Assembly (NCBI RefSeq): GCF_013523055.1
Contig: NZ_JAAMQM010000025.1
Coordinates: forward strand, 29,513-93,512
DNA from: Pseudomonas capeferrum
GTDB taxonomy: Bacteria; Pseudomonadota; Gammaproteobacteria; Pseudomonadales; Pseudomonadaceae
Length of the DNA: 64,000 nucleotides
Direction of reading: 5' to 3'
In this document: one piece after another, positions 25,804 through 35,596 of the stretch
How positions within the stretch are numbered: position 1 is the stretch's first letter
Layout of the letters: every line of letters begins with the position of its first letter
Program-made: the position numbers and the translations under genes
Notes under the pieces: model-generated
Told to the model about the DNA's origin: nothing
What the model saw: the letters and a program-made list of their open reading frames with translations, nothing else
Databases searched by the model: none

Positions 25804-26481
25804 ATGAAATTACTCGTAGCCGAAGATGAGCCAAAAACCGGTGTCTACCTCCAGCAAGGTCTGACAGAAGCTGGCTTCACCGTTGACCGGGTGATGACAG
25901 GCACTGACGCCCTGCAACAGGCACAGAGCGAAGCGTATGACTTGCTGATACTCGACGTGATGATGCCGGGGCTCGATGGCTGGGATGTCCTGCGCAAGAT
26001 CCGTGCGGCGGGTCAGGATGTGCCGGTTCTTTTCTTGACGGCCCGAGACGGCGTAGACGACCGCGTGAAAGGTTTGGAACTGGGCGCTGATGACTACCTG
26101 GTGAAGCCCTTTGCGTTCTCGGAGCTGCTGGCTCGGGTTCGCACGTTGTTGCGCAGAGGCAACGGTGGTGCTGCTCAAACCACCATGAAGATGGCAGACC
26201 TTGAGGTAGACCTGCTCAAGCGTCGAGCTACGCGAAACGGCAAGCGGATCGACCTTACCGCAAAGGAGTTTTCCCTGCTGGAGCTGCTCATGCGCCGACG
26301 CGGCGAGGTGCTCCCCAAGTCGCTGATCGCTTCTCAGGTCTGGGACATGAACTTCGACAGTGACACCAACGTGATTGAGGTAGCGATTCGCCGACTGCGG
26401 GCCAAAATAGATGACGACTTCGCGCCAAAGCTCATCCATACCGCCCGAGGCATGGGCTACATGATGGATGTGCCCGAGTGA
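25804..26481 (+). CDS. copR: CopR copper response regulator
   Basis: 225 residues, OmpR/PhoB type. Receiver with phospho-acceptor D51 (LLILDVMMPG), K at LVKPFAFSEL, then a winged-helix C-terminus (RKIDLTAKEF-type ... NVIEVAIRRLRAKID ... HTARGMGYMM). Activates copper genes through the TTACA-N4-TGTAA sites. Overlaps copS by 4 bp (GTGATG). Confidence 0.95.
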   Translation: MKLLVAEDEPKTGVYLQQGLTEAGFTVDRVMTGTDALQQAQSEAYDLLILDVMMPGLDGWDVLRKIRAAGQDVPVLFLTARDGVDDRVKGLELGADDYLVKPFAFSELLARVRTLLRRGNGGAAQTTMKMADLEVDLLKRRATRNGKRIDLTAKEFSLLELLMRRRGEVLPKSLIASQVWDMNFDSDTNVIEVAIRRLRAKIDDDFAPKLIHTARGMGYMMDVPE

Positions 26482-27887
26482 TGCGCCCGCAATCATCGCT
26501 CGTCAAGCGACTGACCCTGATGTTCATGTTCGCAGTGACTGCTGTCCTGGTGGTTGCCGGGGTGGCTTTCTACGGGCTCAGCCAGCACCATTTCCGGATG
26601 CTGGATGAGCAGGCGCTTTCCGAAAAGCTGGAGTCAACGCGTCATATCCTGTCCATCTCAGCAGCGCGAGGCGGGCTCCACGATCAGGAGCAGCAGCTGC
26701 GGGCATTGCTCGGCGCACATCAGGATTTGTCGGCGAAAATCACCAAGGCTGACGGTACGGTCCTGTTTTCAGACCCCAAAGCCTCCCAAATTCCCCAGCG
26801 GTTCGAGCAGGCGCACCGGGGTGCGGTCTGGGAATGGCAGGATGAATCGCAGAACTTTCGCGGCATTACCGCCCAGCTGACCATTGCAGGCGAGCCGGAA
26901 CCGGTGACGGCCGTGCTGATGCTCGATGTCACCACTCACGCCCATTTCTTTGTCACCCTGCAATGGTGGTTCGGAATTGGCCTGGTGATCAGCGCGATTG
27001 TAAGCGCAGGCTTGGGTTGGGTCGTGGCCAAGAGTGGGCTTCGGCCTGTTGGGCAAATCACCAAAGTGGCCACCGGGATGTCGGCAAGATCGCTCCGCGA
27101 GCGCATTCCCCTGGAGCCCGTGCCGCTAGAGCTTCAGGAGCTCATCCTGTCTTTCAACGGGATGCTGGGACGGTTGGAGGATGCATTCGTTCGGTTGTCC
27201 AACTTCTCTGCCGATATCGCTCACGAGTTGAGAACGCCAGTCAGCAACCTTCTGACCCATACTGAAGTGGTGCTCACCAAGAAGCGTGACCTGGATGCCT
27301 ATGAGGAGAACCTCTATTCGAACCTGGAAGACCTCAAGCGTATGTCGCGCATGATCGACGACATGCTGTTCCTCGCCAAGGCGGATAACGGTCTGATCGT
27401 CCCTGAGCAGATTGATGTGGAGCTCTCCGACCTCGTTTCCAAGCTGTTCGAGTACTACCAGTTCCTGGCTGAGGATCAAGGCATCCAGCTGACCCTACAC
27501 GGGCAGGGTAAGGTTCGTGGCGATCGCCTGATGATTGACCGAGCGCTTTCCAACCTTCTATCCAACGCGTTGCGCTACACCCCGGAAGGTAACGAGATAT
27601 CAGTGCGAATCGAGCAGACGCCTGAAAGCGTGACGCTTTCCGTGCGTAACAGCGGGGTAATCATCGATTCCCAGCACATTGGCAAGATCTTCGACCGATT
27701 CTATCGAGCCGATCCAGCCAGGCGCGAAGGCGGCCCAAGCAATGCAGGCCTGGGTCTGTCGATAACCCGCTCTATCATCGAGGCTCATAGCGGACGAATC
27801 TGGTGTACTTCAGCGGAGGGTGTCACAACCTTCTTCATCAGTCTCCCAGCCTCTAAGCGGTGGGTTAGTGCAGCCCCAACCCCTTAA
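26478..27887 (+). CDS. copS: CopS copper sensor histidine kinase
   Basis: 469 residues, heavy-metal sensor kinase family. Membrane segments near residues 10-30 and 155-180 flank a periplasmic sensor loop; HAMP follows; H-box SADIAHELRTPVSN with H249; then N-box (LSNLLSNALRYT) and G-boxes (GLGLSITRSIIEAH). Senses periplasmic Cu(I) and phosphorylates CopR. Normal length, all catalytic motifs intact. Confidence 0.95.
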   Translation: MMRPQSSLVKRLTLMFMFAVTAVLVVAGVAFYGLSQHHFRMLDEQALSEKLESTRHILSISAARGGLHDQEQQLRALLGAHQDLSAKITKADGTVLFSDPKASQIPQRFEQAHRGAVWEWQDESQNFRGITAQLTIAGEPEPVTAVLMLDVTTHAHFFVTLQWWFGIGLVISAIVSAGLGWVVAKSGLRPVGQITKVATGMSARSLRERIPLEPVPLELQELILSFNGMLGRLEDAFVRLSNFSADIAHELRTPVSNLLTHTEVVLTKKRDLDAYEENLYSNLEDLKRMSRMIDDMLFLAKADNGLIVPEQIDVELSDLVSKLFEYYQFLAEDQGIQLTLHGQGKVRGDRLMIDRALSNLLSNALRYTPEGNEISVRIEQTPESVTLSVRNSGVIIDSQHIGKIFDRFYRADPARREGGPSNAGLGLSITRSIIEAHSGRIWCTSAEGVTTFFISLPASKRWVSAAPTP

Positions 27888-27923
27888 TGCTGAACTCATC
27901 CCGGTAATCTATACTCGCCCATC

Positions 27924-28271
27924 ATGAATCGGTTCATTCGACTGCTCACCATCCTGATGCTTATCGTGGCGCTTCCGCTTAACGGGATGGCGGGCATCGA
28001 TTCGGCGACTGAACCTTGCCCAATGCAGACCATGGGCATGGAAATGATGGCGGGTATGGATCATGACTGCTGCCAGGACCAAGACCTGGGCAAGGCCGGC
28101 GATCACGCCAAATCCTGCAAGGTCGGCCAGGAGTGCAGGACTGCTAGCACAGTGCAGCTCAGCTTCCTGACGCCTGGGCTGACCTTTGCCAAGCCACGAC
28201 CTGCCGATACCTACGCGGTAGGCATAGCGACAGGCTCTCCCCCCGATCCATGGCGGCCTCCCCGCGTCTGA
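27924..28271 (+). CDS. Small exported Met/Cys/His-rich protein
   Basis: 115 residues with signal peptide (RLLTILMLIVALPLNGMA). The mature start is dense in metal ligands: CPMQTMGMEMMAGMDHDCCQD, followed by two more Cys. Similar small proteins sit in front of cus/czc-type efflux operons in Pseudomonas. Probably a periplasmic copper-binding or sensing accessory to cusCBA. Confidence 0.7.
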   Translation: MNRFIRLLTILMLIVALPLNGMAGIDSATEPCPMQTMGMEMMAGMDHDCCQDQDLGKAGDHAKSCKVGQECRTASTVQLSFLTPGLTFAKPRPADTYAVGIATGSPPDPWRPPRV

Positions 28272-28357
28272 TTCCCTCTTAATTTCACACCGTCGTTCCG
28301 CCTAGCAGCGGGGCGATGGCACGCGCCTGGGCGCTGATCTTTCGAGGAATCATTTTC

Positions 28358-29608
28358 ATGACTCCCCAACGTTTTCAGGGACGGATAACCACGGCCGTCC
28401 TGTTCATACTGCTGCCGGCTGTCTCGGCACAGGCTGCAACGCTGTCGCTGGATGAGGCGCTGCAACTGGCTGAACGCAACGCTCCCTCTCTACAGGCCCG
28501 CCAGGAGCAGGCATCAGCTGCGCGCAGCGCAGTCATTCCAGCGGGCGAACTACCCGATCCGCGCCTGAATCTCGGGGTACAGAACCTGCCGATTGAAGGC
28601 ACCGACCGCTGGAGCATGAACAGAGACTTCATGACCATGCAGGTGGTTGGCCTGTCCCAAGAAGTACCGAACCGGGACAAACGCAAAGCTCGCATAGAGA
28701 CAGCGCAGGCCACGGTCGAGCGAGCCGATGCCGAGGCGCTGTTCGAACGGCTGAAAGTTCGGGCGGCAACCGCACAGGCTTGGGTGGCTGCATACACCGT
28801 GCAGCGAAAGCTTGAACAGTTCGACGCCTTCTACAAAGAAAACCAGCTGCTGGCTTCCACGGTGCGGGCCAGCCTGGCCGGAGGCGCAGGCTCAACGGCC
28901 GATACGTTGGCTCCCAAACAGGAATTGGCACAGTTGGACGAGCAGAAAGACGTTCTGTTGAGTCAGTCAGCTCAGGCGCGAGCCGCGCTGAAGCGCTGGA
29001 TTGGGCAGGACGCCGAAGTGGGCGCGCCGACGTTCCCTGTCTGGCCTGTAGATGCAGCTGAATACTTGCACTCCGTCCATGCCCATCCGGAGCTCAATAC
29101 CTACAACGCCATGACACGCGAGGCTCAAGCCCAGGTACACCAGGCTCAGGCGGAAAAGAAATCGGATTGGTCCTGGGGGGTGGATTATCAGCGCCGTGGT
29201 CCGGACTTCAGCAACATGGTCAGCCTGCAAGTCAGCTTCCAGTTGCCGTTGTTCACCAGCTCCCGGCAAGACCCAATGATTGCGGCACGACGCGCACAAG
29301 TTCGCCAATTGGAAAATGAGCAGGACGCTGCCCTGCGCGAGCATCAAGCTCAGCTTGAAACAGACCTTGCCGAGTACCAACGCTTGCAACGGGCTGTACG
29401 GCGCAGTCGCGAAACACTTTTGCCCCTGGCCGAGGACCGGGTACGCCTCGCTCTGGCGGACTACCGCGCCGGTAATTCGCCGTTGAGTGAAGTGCTGTCG
29501 GCACGCCGGCAGCGTGTGGAAGCGCTGCTACAGGATGTGGACCTGCAAGGACAGTTGGCGGCAACAGCAGCGCGTCTGCATTTCGTTTATGGAGAGGTGC
29601 GGGCATGA
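28358..29608 (+). CDS. cusC: CusC-type outer-membrane efflux channel
   Basis: 416 residues from ATG 28358, which has AGGAA before it. Signal peptide ending VSAQA, then two OEP (TolC-like) repeats (LDEALQLAERNAPSLQARQEQ; YRAGNSPLSEVLSARRQRVEALL). CzcC/CusC type. Forms the outer-membrane duct of the CusCBA pump. Overlaps cusB by 4 bp. Confidence 0.92.
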   Translation: MTPQRFQGRITTAVLFILLPAVSAQAATLSLDEALQLAERNAPSLQARQEQASAARSAVIPAGELPDPRLNLGVQNLPIEGTDRWSMNRDFMTMQVVGLSQEVPNRDKRKARIETAQATVERADAEALFERLKVRAATAQAWVAAYTVQRKLEQFDAFYKENQLLASTVRASLAGGAGSTADTLAPKQELAQLDEQKDVLLSQSAQARAALKRWIGQDAEVGAPTFPVWPVDAAEYLHSVHAHPELNTYNAMTREAQAQVHQAQAEKKSDWSWGVDYQRRGPDFSNMVSLQVSFQLPLFTSSRQDPMIAARRAQVRQLENEQDAALREHQAQLETDLAEYQRLQRAVRRSRETLLPLAEDRVRLALADYRAGNSPLSEVLSARRQRVEALLQDVDLQGQLAATAARLHFVYGEVRA

Positions 29609-31068
29609 GGAATAGGTCGATTGGTTTGCTCGTGGCTGCTGCCCTTGCTATTGGGATAGGCGCGGGCTTCTGGCTAGGTGGAAGAGGTGCGTATTCCTCA
29701 TCCCAGCCAGTAGGTGAGGAAAAAAAAGCGCTGTACTGGTATGACCCGATGTATCCCCAGCAGCACTTCCCGGCGCCCGGAAAATCGCCGTTCATGGACA
29801 TGCCGCTCGTGCCCAAGTATTCGGATGACACGGCTGGCGAGGAGCAGCCTGCGGTTCAGGTCTCGGCTGGGCTCCAGCAAAACCTTGGGATTCGATTGGC
29901 GACGGTGACGGCTGGCCGGCTAGAACGGACCCTGAGTGTGAGCGGCGTTCTAACGTTCGACGAACGCGACTTCAGCGTATTGCAGGCCCGGACTGGCGGC
30001 TACGTCGAGCGCGTCTATGGTCGAGCGACGGGCGACATCGTTGCCAAAGGGGCTCCTCTAGCCGATGTGCTAACCCCGGAGTGGGCTGGTTTGCAGGAGG
30101 AATACCTGGCGCTGCGGCATTCCGGCGACACGCAGCTGACGGCGGCGGCACGACAGCGGCTTGTGCTCGCCGGCATGCCGGCCGACCTGATCAACCGGGT
30201 CGCGAGCACTGGGAAGGTGCAGCTCTCGGTCACACTCTCCGCACCCACGGCCGGAGTCATCCAGGTTCTCGATTTGCGACCCGGAATGACGTTGACGCCG
30301 GGGGCTACCTTGGCGAGGATCAATGGAGTGGCCAACGTCTGGCTGGAAGCGGCTGTGCCGGAAGCCCAGGCTCAAGGTCTTCGCGAAGGCCAGCCTGTGC
30401 GGGCGCAATTGCCAGCGTTCCCAGGCGATCCCATACCGGGCAAGTTGACCGCGTTGCTCGCCGATGCCGATTTGCAGAGCCGCACGTTGCGCCTGCGTAT
30501 CGAGTTGCCCAACCCGGATGGACGGCTTCGTCCTGGGATGACCGCTCAAGTGGCTCTCCATCCCGGCGAGTCTTCCGAGCAAAGCCTCTTGGTGCCTGCC
30601 GAGGCGGTCATCCGCACCGGCAAGCGAGACCTGTTGATGCTGGCTGAAGACGGTGGTCGCTTCCGGCCGGTGGAAGTCGTGTTGGGCCAGGAGAGCAGAG
30701 GGAAAGTTGCGGTGTTGCAGGGCCTTCAGCCAGGACAGCGCATCGTCGCGTCCGGGCAATTCCTGTTGGACTCCGACGCTAATTTGAAAGGCATCGAGGC
30801 GGCGACGGCGCAGGATAGTCAGCCTAATGCGGGGCCAGCCCTGCATGAAGCGGATGGCCGTGTCGTGCAGATAGACGGCACCCAGCTCACCGTTGCCCAC
30901 GGTCCTTTCATCACCCTGGGCATGCCAGGGATGACCATGACCTTTCCTGTGGTTGATCAGTCTCTCCTTGATGGCCTCAAGGTCGGTGCGCAGATTCGCT
31001 TTGGCATACGCGAACGCGACGAGGGCATGGTAGTTGAGCAGATCAACGTGGTGGAGGGCCAACCATGA
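29605..31068 (+). CDS. cusB: CusB-type membrane-fusion protein with fused CusF domain
   Basis: 487 residues. N-terminal membrane anchor, then the short heavy-metal-binding domain (YWYDPMYP ... MDMPLVPKY), the barrel-sandwich and beta-barrel parts (VYGRATGDIVAKGAPLADV; PTAGVIQVLDLRPG), and from about residue 420 a CusF-like OB domain (VVQIDGTQLTVAHGPF ... GMPGMTMTFPV). Links CusA to CusC and receives Cu(I)/Ag(I). The extra CusF domain accounts for the longer length relative to E. coli CusB. Confidence 0.93.
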   Translation: MRNRSIGLLVAAALAIGIGAGFWLGGRGAYSSSQPVGEEKKALYWYDPMYPQQHFPAPGKSPFMDMPLVPKYSDDTAGEEQPAVQVSAGLQQNLGIRLATVTAGRLERTLSVSGVLTFDERDFSVLQARTGGYVERVYGRATGDIVAKGAPLADVLTPEWAGLQEEYLALRHSGDTQLTAAARQRLVLAGMPADLINRVASTGKVQLSVTLSAPTAGVIQVLDLRPGMTLTPGATLARINGVANVWLEAAVPEAQAQGLREGQPVRAQLPAFPGDPIPGKLTALLADADLQSRTLRLRIELPNPDGRLRPGMTAQVALHPGESSEQSLLVPAEAVIRTGKRDLLMLAEDGGRFRPVEVVLGQESRGKVAVLQGLQPGQRIVASGQFLLDSDANLKGIEAATAQDSQPNAGPALHEADGRVVQIDGTQLTVAHGPFITLGMPGMTMTFPVVDQSLLDGLKVGAQIRFGIRERDEGMVVEQINVVEGQP

Positions 31069-34000
31069 TTGCCAAACTGATCCGCTGGTCGGTAGGCAAC
31101 CGTGTGCTGGTGCTCCTCGCCACGCTGTTTCTGGTGGCATGGGGCTTCGTCTCGGTGCGTAGCCTGCCAATCGACGCCTTGCCCGACCTGTCGGACGTGC
31201 AGGTGATCATCCGCACGTCCTACCCAGGCCAGGCTCCCCAAATCGTTGAGAATCAGGTGACCTATCCGCTGACCACAACCATGCTCTCGGTTCCGGGGGC
31301 CAAAACGGTACGCGGTTTCTCCGCCTTCGGTGACAGCTTCGTCTACGTGCTGTTCGAGGACGGCACCGATCTGTATTGGGCGCGCTCACGGGTGCTTGAG
31401 TACCTGAGCCAGGCGCAATCGCGATTACCTGAGGCAGCCAAGCCGGTACTGGGCCCGGATGCCACCGGAGTGGGCTGGATTTATCAGTATGCGTTGGTCG
31501 ATCGCAACGGCGGCCATGACCTGTCGCAACTGCGCAGCCTGCAGGACTGGTTCCTGCGCTATGAGCTCAAGACCCTGCCGGATGTCGCTGAGGTAGCCAC
31601 CATCGGCGGTATGGTCAAGCAGTACCAAGTCGTCCTCGATCCGCTGCGCATGGCCAGCCTCGGTATCACCCAGGCTGAGGTGGTTGAGGCTATAGGCAAG
31701 GCCAACCAGGAGACCGGTGGCGGTGTACTGGAGCAGGGCGAAGCGGAGTTCATGGTACGTGCGGCCGGCTACCTGCGATCGCTGGATGATTTCAGAGCGA
31801 TACCGCTGCGACTGGCTACCAAGGGCGTGCCGGTGACATTAGGCGACGTCGCTACGGTGCAGATAGGTCCGGAAGCCCGCAGAGGCATAGGCGAACTGGA
31901 CGGCCTCGGCGAAGCCGTAGGAGGGGTGGTGATCCTGCGCAGCGGGAAGAATGCTCGTGAGGCCATCGGGCACGTCAAGGCCAAGCTAGAAACCCTGAAG
32001 AAAGGCCTGCCAGCCGGGGTGGAGCTTGTCACCGTCTACGACCGCAGCCAGTTGATCGACCGTGCCGTGGAGAACCTCAGTCACAAGCTGATCGAGGAAT
32101 TCGTAGTAGTGGCGTTGGTATGCGCAGCGTTTCTCTGGCACCTGCGCTCGTCGTTGGTGGCTATCGTGTCGCTTCCCGTGGGAATCTTGATTGCGCTGAT
32201 TGTCATGCGTCATCAGGGTATCAATGCCAACATCATGTCCCTTGGCGGAATCGCTATTGCCATCGGTGCAATGGTGGACGCTGCCGTGGTCATGATCGAG
32301 AACGCCCACAAACGTGTTGAGGCTTGGCATGCCCGGCATCCTGGTCAACCCTTGCGAGGCGAAGCGCATTGGAGGGTAATGACAGAGGCGGCCGTCGAGG
32401 TAGGACCGGCACTATTCTTCAGCCTGATGATCATCACGCTATCGTTCATCCCGGTGTTCACGCTGCAAGCCCAGGAAGGGCGTCTCTTCGCACCCCTGGC
32501 CTTTACCAAGACCTACGCAATGGCAGCGGCGGCTGCGCTATCGGTGACCCTGATTCCGGTGCTGATGGGGTACTGGATCAGAGGGCCACTGCCTGCGGAA
32601 CAGCGCAACCCGCTCAACCGGGGCCTCATCCGGCTGTACCGTCCGGCATTAGAGGTCGTCCTGCGCCGGCCTCTGGTTACCCTCGCTGGAGCATTGCTCA
32701 TCCTGCTCAGCAGTCTGTGGCCCTTGAATCATCTTGGGGGCGAGTTCCTTCCTCCGCTCGATGAAGGTGATCTGCTTTACATGCCTTCAGCCTTGCCTGG
32801 ACTCTCGGCGCAGAAAGCTTCAGAGCTGTTGCAGCGAACGGATCGTCTGATTCGAACTGTTCCCGAGGTGGCCAGTGTCTTTGGTAAAGCCGGCCGCGCC
32901 GAGTCCGCTACCGACCCGGCACCGCTGGAGATGTTCGAGACCATCGTTCGGCTCAAGCCCAAGAGTGAGTGGCGTCCAGGAATGACCACGGAGAAGCTCA
33001 TCGAGGAGCTTGATCGCACTGTGCGTGTGCCTGGGCTGACCAACATCTGGATCCCGCCCATCCGCAACCGCATCGATATGCTGGCCACCGGTATCAAGAG
33101 CCCAATAGGCGTCAAGGTGGCCGGCAGCGACCTAGACCAGATAGACCGGGCTACCCTCGCTGTGGAGCGGGCAGCGAAAAAGGTTCCTGGAGTGACTTCG
33201 GCGCTGGCGGAGCGTTTGACTGGTGGCCGCTACATTGATCTGGATATCGATCGCCATGCCGCTGCCCGTTACGGTCTGAACATCACCGACGTACAGGCCC
33301 TCGTGGCTGGCGCCATTGGTGGCGAAACCATTGGAGAAACGGTTGAAGGCTTGGCCCGCTATCCCATCAGCGTGCGCTATCCACGCGAATGGCGTGATTC
33401 CGTGGAGGCGTTGCGTCAGCTGCCGATCTACACCTCGCAGGGCGGTCAGCTGACGCTCGGCAGCGTGGCCCGCATACGTATCGCTGATGGCCCGCCCATG
33501 CTTAAGAGCGAGAATGCTCGCCCCTCGGGTTGGGTGTACATCGATGTGCGCGGCCGGGATCTATCGTCTGTTGTGGCAGACCTTCGTCAGGCGATCAACA
33601 GCGAGGTGAAGCTCGATCCAGGCATGAGCTTGAGCTACTCCGGCCAGTTCGAATACCTGGAGCGGGCGAATGCCCGTCTGGCCTGGGTGGTGCCGGCGAC
33701 GCTGGCCATCATCTTCGTGCTGCTCTACCTGACCTTTGGGCGCCTCGGTGAGGCGTTGCTCATCATGGGCACACTACCGTTCGCGCTGACCGGAGGCGTT
33801 TGGCTGCTGTACCTGCTGGGCTACAACCTGTCGGTGGCCACAGGCGTTGGTTTCATTGCCCTGGCCGGCGTAGCGGCGGAGTTCGGAGTGATCATGCTCA
33901 TCTACCTGAATAACGCTTGGGCTGAGCGTCAAGCCAAAGGCGAAACCACACGAACAGCGCTGCTCGACGCGATCCGTGAGGGCGCGGTGCAACGCATCAG

Positions 34001-34223
34001 GCCCAAGGCAATGACTGTGGCGGTCATCGTTGCAGGCTTGCTGCCCATCCTCTGGAGCAGCGGTACCGGCAGCGAGGTCATGAGCCGCATCGCGGTTCCC
34101 ATGGTGGGCGGCATGCTCACCGCCCCCTTGCTTTCCCTTTTTGTAATCCCTGCGGCGTACTGGCTGATCCGTCGCCGCGAACTTGCTGTAACTACCCCCA
34201 ACCTCTCAGGAGAAATCCAATGA
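31065..34223 (+). CDS. cusA: CusA-type RND copper/silver efflux pump
   Basis: 1,052 residues, full length for HME-RND pumps. Signature N-terminus (DALPDLSDVQVIIRTSYPG, then VENQVTYPLTTTML), proton-relay acidic residues in the fourth membrane helix (GGIAIAIGAMVDAAVVMIEN), and the C-terminal GVAAEFGVIMLIYL. Exports Cu(I)/Ag(I) from the periplasm or cytoplasm through CusC. Start overlaps cusB, stop overlaps cusF. Confidence 0.96.
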   Translation: MIAKLIRWSVGNRVLVLLATLFLVAWGFVSVRSLPIDALPDLSDVQVIIRTSYPGQAPQIVENQVTYPLTTTMLSVPGAKTVRGFSAFGDSFVYVLFEDGTDLYWARSRVLEYLSQAQSRLPEAAKPVLGPDATGVGWIYQYALVDRNGGHDLSQLRSLQDWFLRYELKTLPDVAEVATIGGMVKQYQVVLDPLRMASLGITQAEVVEAIGKANQETGGGVLEQGEAEFMVRAAGYLRSLDDFRAIPLRLATKGVPVTLGDVATVQIGPEARRGIGELDGLGEAVGGVVILRSGKNAREAIGHVKAKLETLKKGLPAGVELVTVYDRSQLIDRAVENLSHKLIEEFVVVALVCAAFLWHLRSSLVAIVSLPVGILIALIVMRHQGINANIMSLGGIAIAIGAMVDAAVVMIENAHKRVEAWHARHPGQPLRGEAHWRVMTEAAVEVGPALFFSLMIITLSFIPVFTLQAQEGRLFAPLAFTKTYAMAAAAALSVTLIPVLMGYWIRGPLPAEQRNPLNRGLIRLYRPALEVVLRRPLVTLAGALLILLSSLWPLNHLGGEFLPPLDEGDLLYMPSALPGLSAQKASELLQRTDRLIRTVPEVASVFGKAGRAESATDPAPLEMFETIVRLKPKSEWRPGMTTEKLIEELDRTVRVPGLTNIWIPPIRNRIDMLATGIKSPIGVKVAGSDLDQIDRATLAVERAAKKVPGVTSALAERLTGGRYIDLDIDRHAAARYGLNITDVQALVAGAIGGETIGETVEGLARYPISVRYPREWRDSVEALRQLPIYTSQGGQLTLGSVARIRIADGPPMLKSENARPSGWVYIDVRGRDLSSVVADLRQAINSEVKLDPGMSLSYSGQFEYLERANARLAWVVPATLAIIFVLLYLTFGRLGEALLIMGTLPFALTGGVWLLYLLGYNLSVATGVGFIALAGVAAEFGVIMLIYLNNAWAERQAKGETTRTALLDAIREGAVQRIRPKAMTVAVIVAGLLPILWSSGTGSEVMSRIAVPMVGGMLTAPLLSLFVIPAAYWLIRRRELAVTTPNLSGEIQ

Positions 34224-34573
34224 AAAAGCTAATTGTCATCGCAGGCCTGGTCACCGCTTTTGCCACCAGTGTGCATGCCCAGGACATGGATGGTATGGAC
34301 ATGAAGAAAATGCCAGCCTCCGCCGAGGGGGGCCAAGGGAGCCAGGCGGCTCCCACTGCGCATGCTGAGGGGACAATAAAGGCGCTGGATCTTCAAAGCG
34401 GGAAAATCACCTTAGCGCACGGCCCGGTAGCAGAGCTCAAATGGCCGGCGATGACCATGGGCTTCCAATCTGAGCCTGCACAGCTGAAGGGCTTGAACGT
34501 AGGCGACAAGGTGAAATTTGGGTTCCGCATGGAGGGAAGCTCCGCGAAAATCGTGAGCATCCAGAAGCAGTGA
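34220..34573 (+). CDS. cusF: CusF-type periplasmic copper chaperone
   Basis: 117 residues. Signal peptide (KKLIVIAGLVTAFATSVHA), a Met-rich start (DMDGMDMKKM), then the CusF OB fold with the metal-site pattern (GKITLAHGPVAELKWPAMTMGF: His, Trp and Met ligands). Delivers Cu(I)/Ag(I) to CusB. Second CusF domain of the operon besides the one fused to CusB. Confidence 0.93.
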   Translation: MKKLIVIAGLVTAFATSVHAQDMDGMDMKKMPASAEGGQGSQAAPTAHAEGTIKALDLQSGKITLAHGPVAELKWPAMTMGFQSEPAQLKGLNVGDKVKFGFRMEGSSAKIVSIQKQ

Positions 34574-34628
34574 TTGAAAAGCCTTGAATGATCGGGCACG
34601 CCTTCATACTGAGATGATTCGGACAAGC

Positions 34629-34642
34629 TTACAGAAATGTAA
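34629..34642. promoter_or_regulatory. CopR-type box upstream of the Cys-rich protein
   Basis: TTACAGAAATGTAA, the exact reverse complement of the box at 25411; 92 bp before the start at 34734. Confidence 0.75.
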
Positions 34643-34733
34643 TCAATCTTCAGGAACCCCTCAGGTCGAACGCTACATACCGTCATGAGACGGTGCACTG
34701 GCATCACATCGACCCGATACCGGAGATATGATC

Positions 34734-35060
34734 ATGAACAGTAGCTTTGATGAATGCATCTCGGAATGCCTGCGCTGTGCGCTGGCCTGTGAAGGCTGCG
34801 CGTCAGCCTGCCTGCAAGAGCAGGACGTAAAAATGATGGCTGACTGCATCAAGTTGGACAGGGATTGCGCAGATATGTGCAGGCTGGCGGCTACCTTGAT
34901 GGCACGAGAAAGCATGCTCGCCAAGGAATTTTGTGCGTTGTGCGCCAGGATTTGCCGCGCCTGCGGGGAGGAGTGCAGTAAGCACACGGCAGACCACTGT
35001 CAGCATTGCGCACAAGCCTGTTTGGCCTGCGCACAATCCTGCGAAGCAATGGCTGCCTAA
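34734..35060 (+). CDS. Cys-rich four-helix copper-storage protein (Csp/DUF326)
   Basis: 108 residues from ATG 34734; the ATG at 34728 is too close to GGAG. Cysteines recur every 3-4 or 7 residues through four helices (CISECLRCALACEGCASAC ... FCALCARICRACGEEC ... CQHCAQACLACAQSC), the hallmark of Csp proteins, which store many Cu(I) ions in the core of a four-helix bundle. No signal peptide, so a cytosolic Csp3-like form. Has its own CopR-type box. Confidence 0.9.
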   Translation: MNSSFDECISECLRCALACEGCASACLQEQDVKMMADCIKLDRDCADMCRLAATLMARESMLAKEFCALCARICRACGEECSKHTADHCQHCAQACLACAQSCEAMAA

Positions 35061-35195
35061 TTAATTTCGACCGACCGTCGTTCTTTTGCAAAGTACTTAG
35101 GGAAGACCTCGGTCGGTCGATCACAAGCCCCCTGGCGGCCGATCAGCTGGCGCTACTGGTGATCAGCTGACTTCAAGAATTAACCTGTGCTTCGG

Positions 35196-35528
35196 TCAGT
35201 TTTGACCCCTGCAGTTAATTCCGGCAGTGCGATATTCAAGGATTTTCAGCTCTCCTGTTGAGTCCTCGTAATTCATCTGTGCCGGCATCACGTCGCAGCT
35301 GCCGTTGGTCGAAGTCCTGCTGATGACTCTCGCCACGTCCAGCTTCATTCCATAGCGATAATGGATCACCTCAGGTGGCTTTTTTCCATTGGCCGCTGCG
35401 TATGCACGCATAGCCTGCTCATTCGCCTGAATCATTTTTCCGTGCAAACGATCAGAACCTCCTTCGGAAAAAGCGGATGAGGAGGCGATTAAGAGAAGTA
35501 GGCCGGCGATGCATTTGGCTTTGATCAT
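35196..35528 (-). CDS. DUF2790 exported protein with PtrA-like N-terminus
   Basis: 110 residues. Signal peptide (IAGLLLLIASSSAFS), then EGGSDRLHGKMIQANEQAM as in the PtrA N-terminal domain, then DUF2790 (IHYRYGMKLDVARVISRT ... LEYRTAGINCRGQN). These proteins are found in Pseudomonas and are metal-induced; function unknown. A CopR-type box at 35597 lies 69 bp upstream on its strand. Confidence 0.85.
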   Translation of the reverse strand: MIKAKCIAGLLLLIASSSAFSEGGSDRLHGKMIQANEQAMRAYAAANGKKPPEVIHYRYGMKLDVARVISRTSTNGSCDVMPAQMNYEDSTGELKILEYRTAGINCRGQN

Positions 35529-35596
35529 TTCAATTACTCCATGAAAACATGACTGCAGCCTAAGGCCCGGTAGCTGTCATCCATGTGATCCAGGCA

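Noticed and set aside
30070..31170. 366-codon minus-strand frame opposite cusB
   Set aside because: A shadow of a high-GC gene; the plus strand encodes a full CusB in an overlapping operon.
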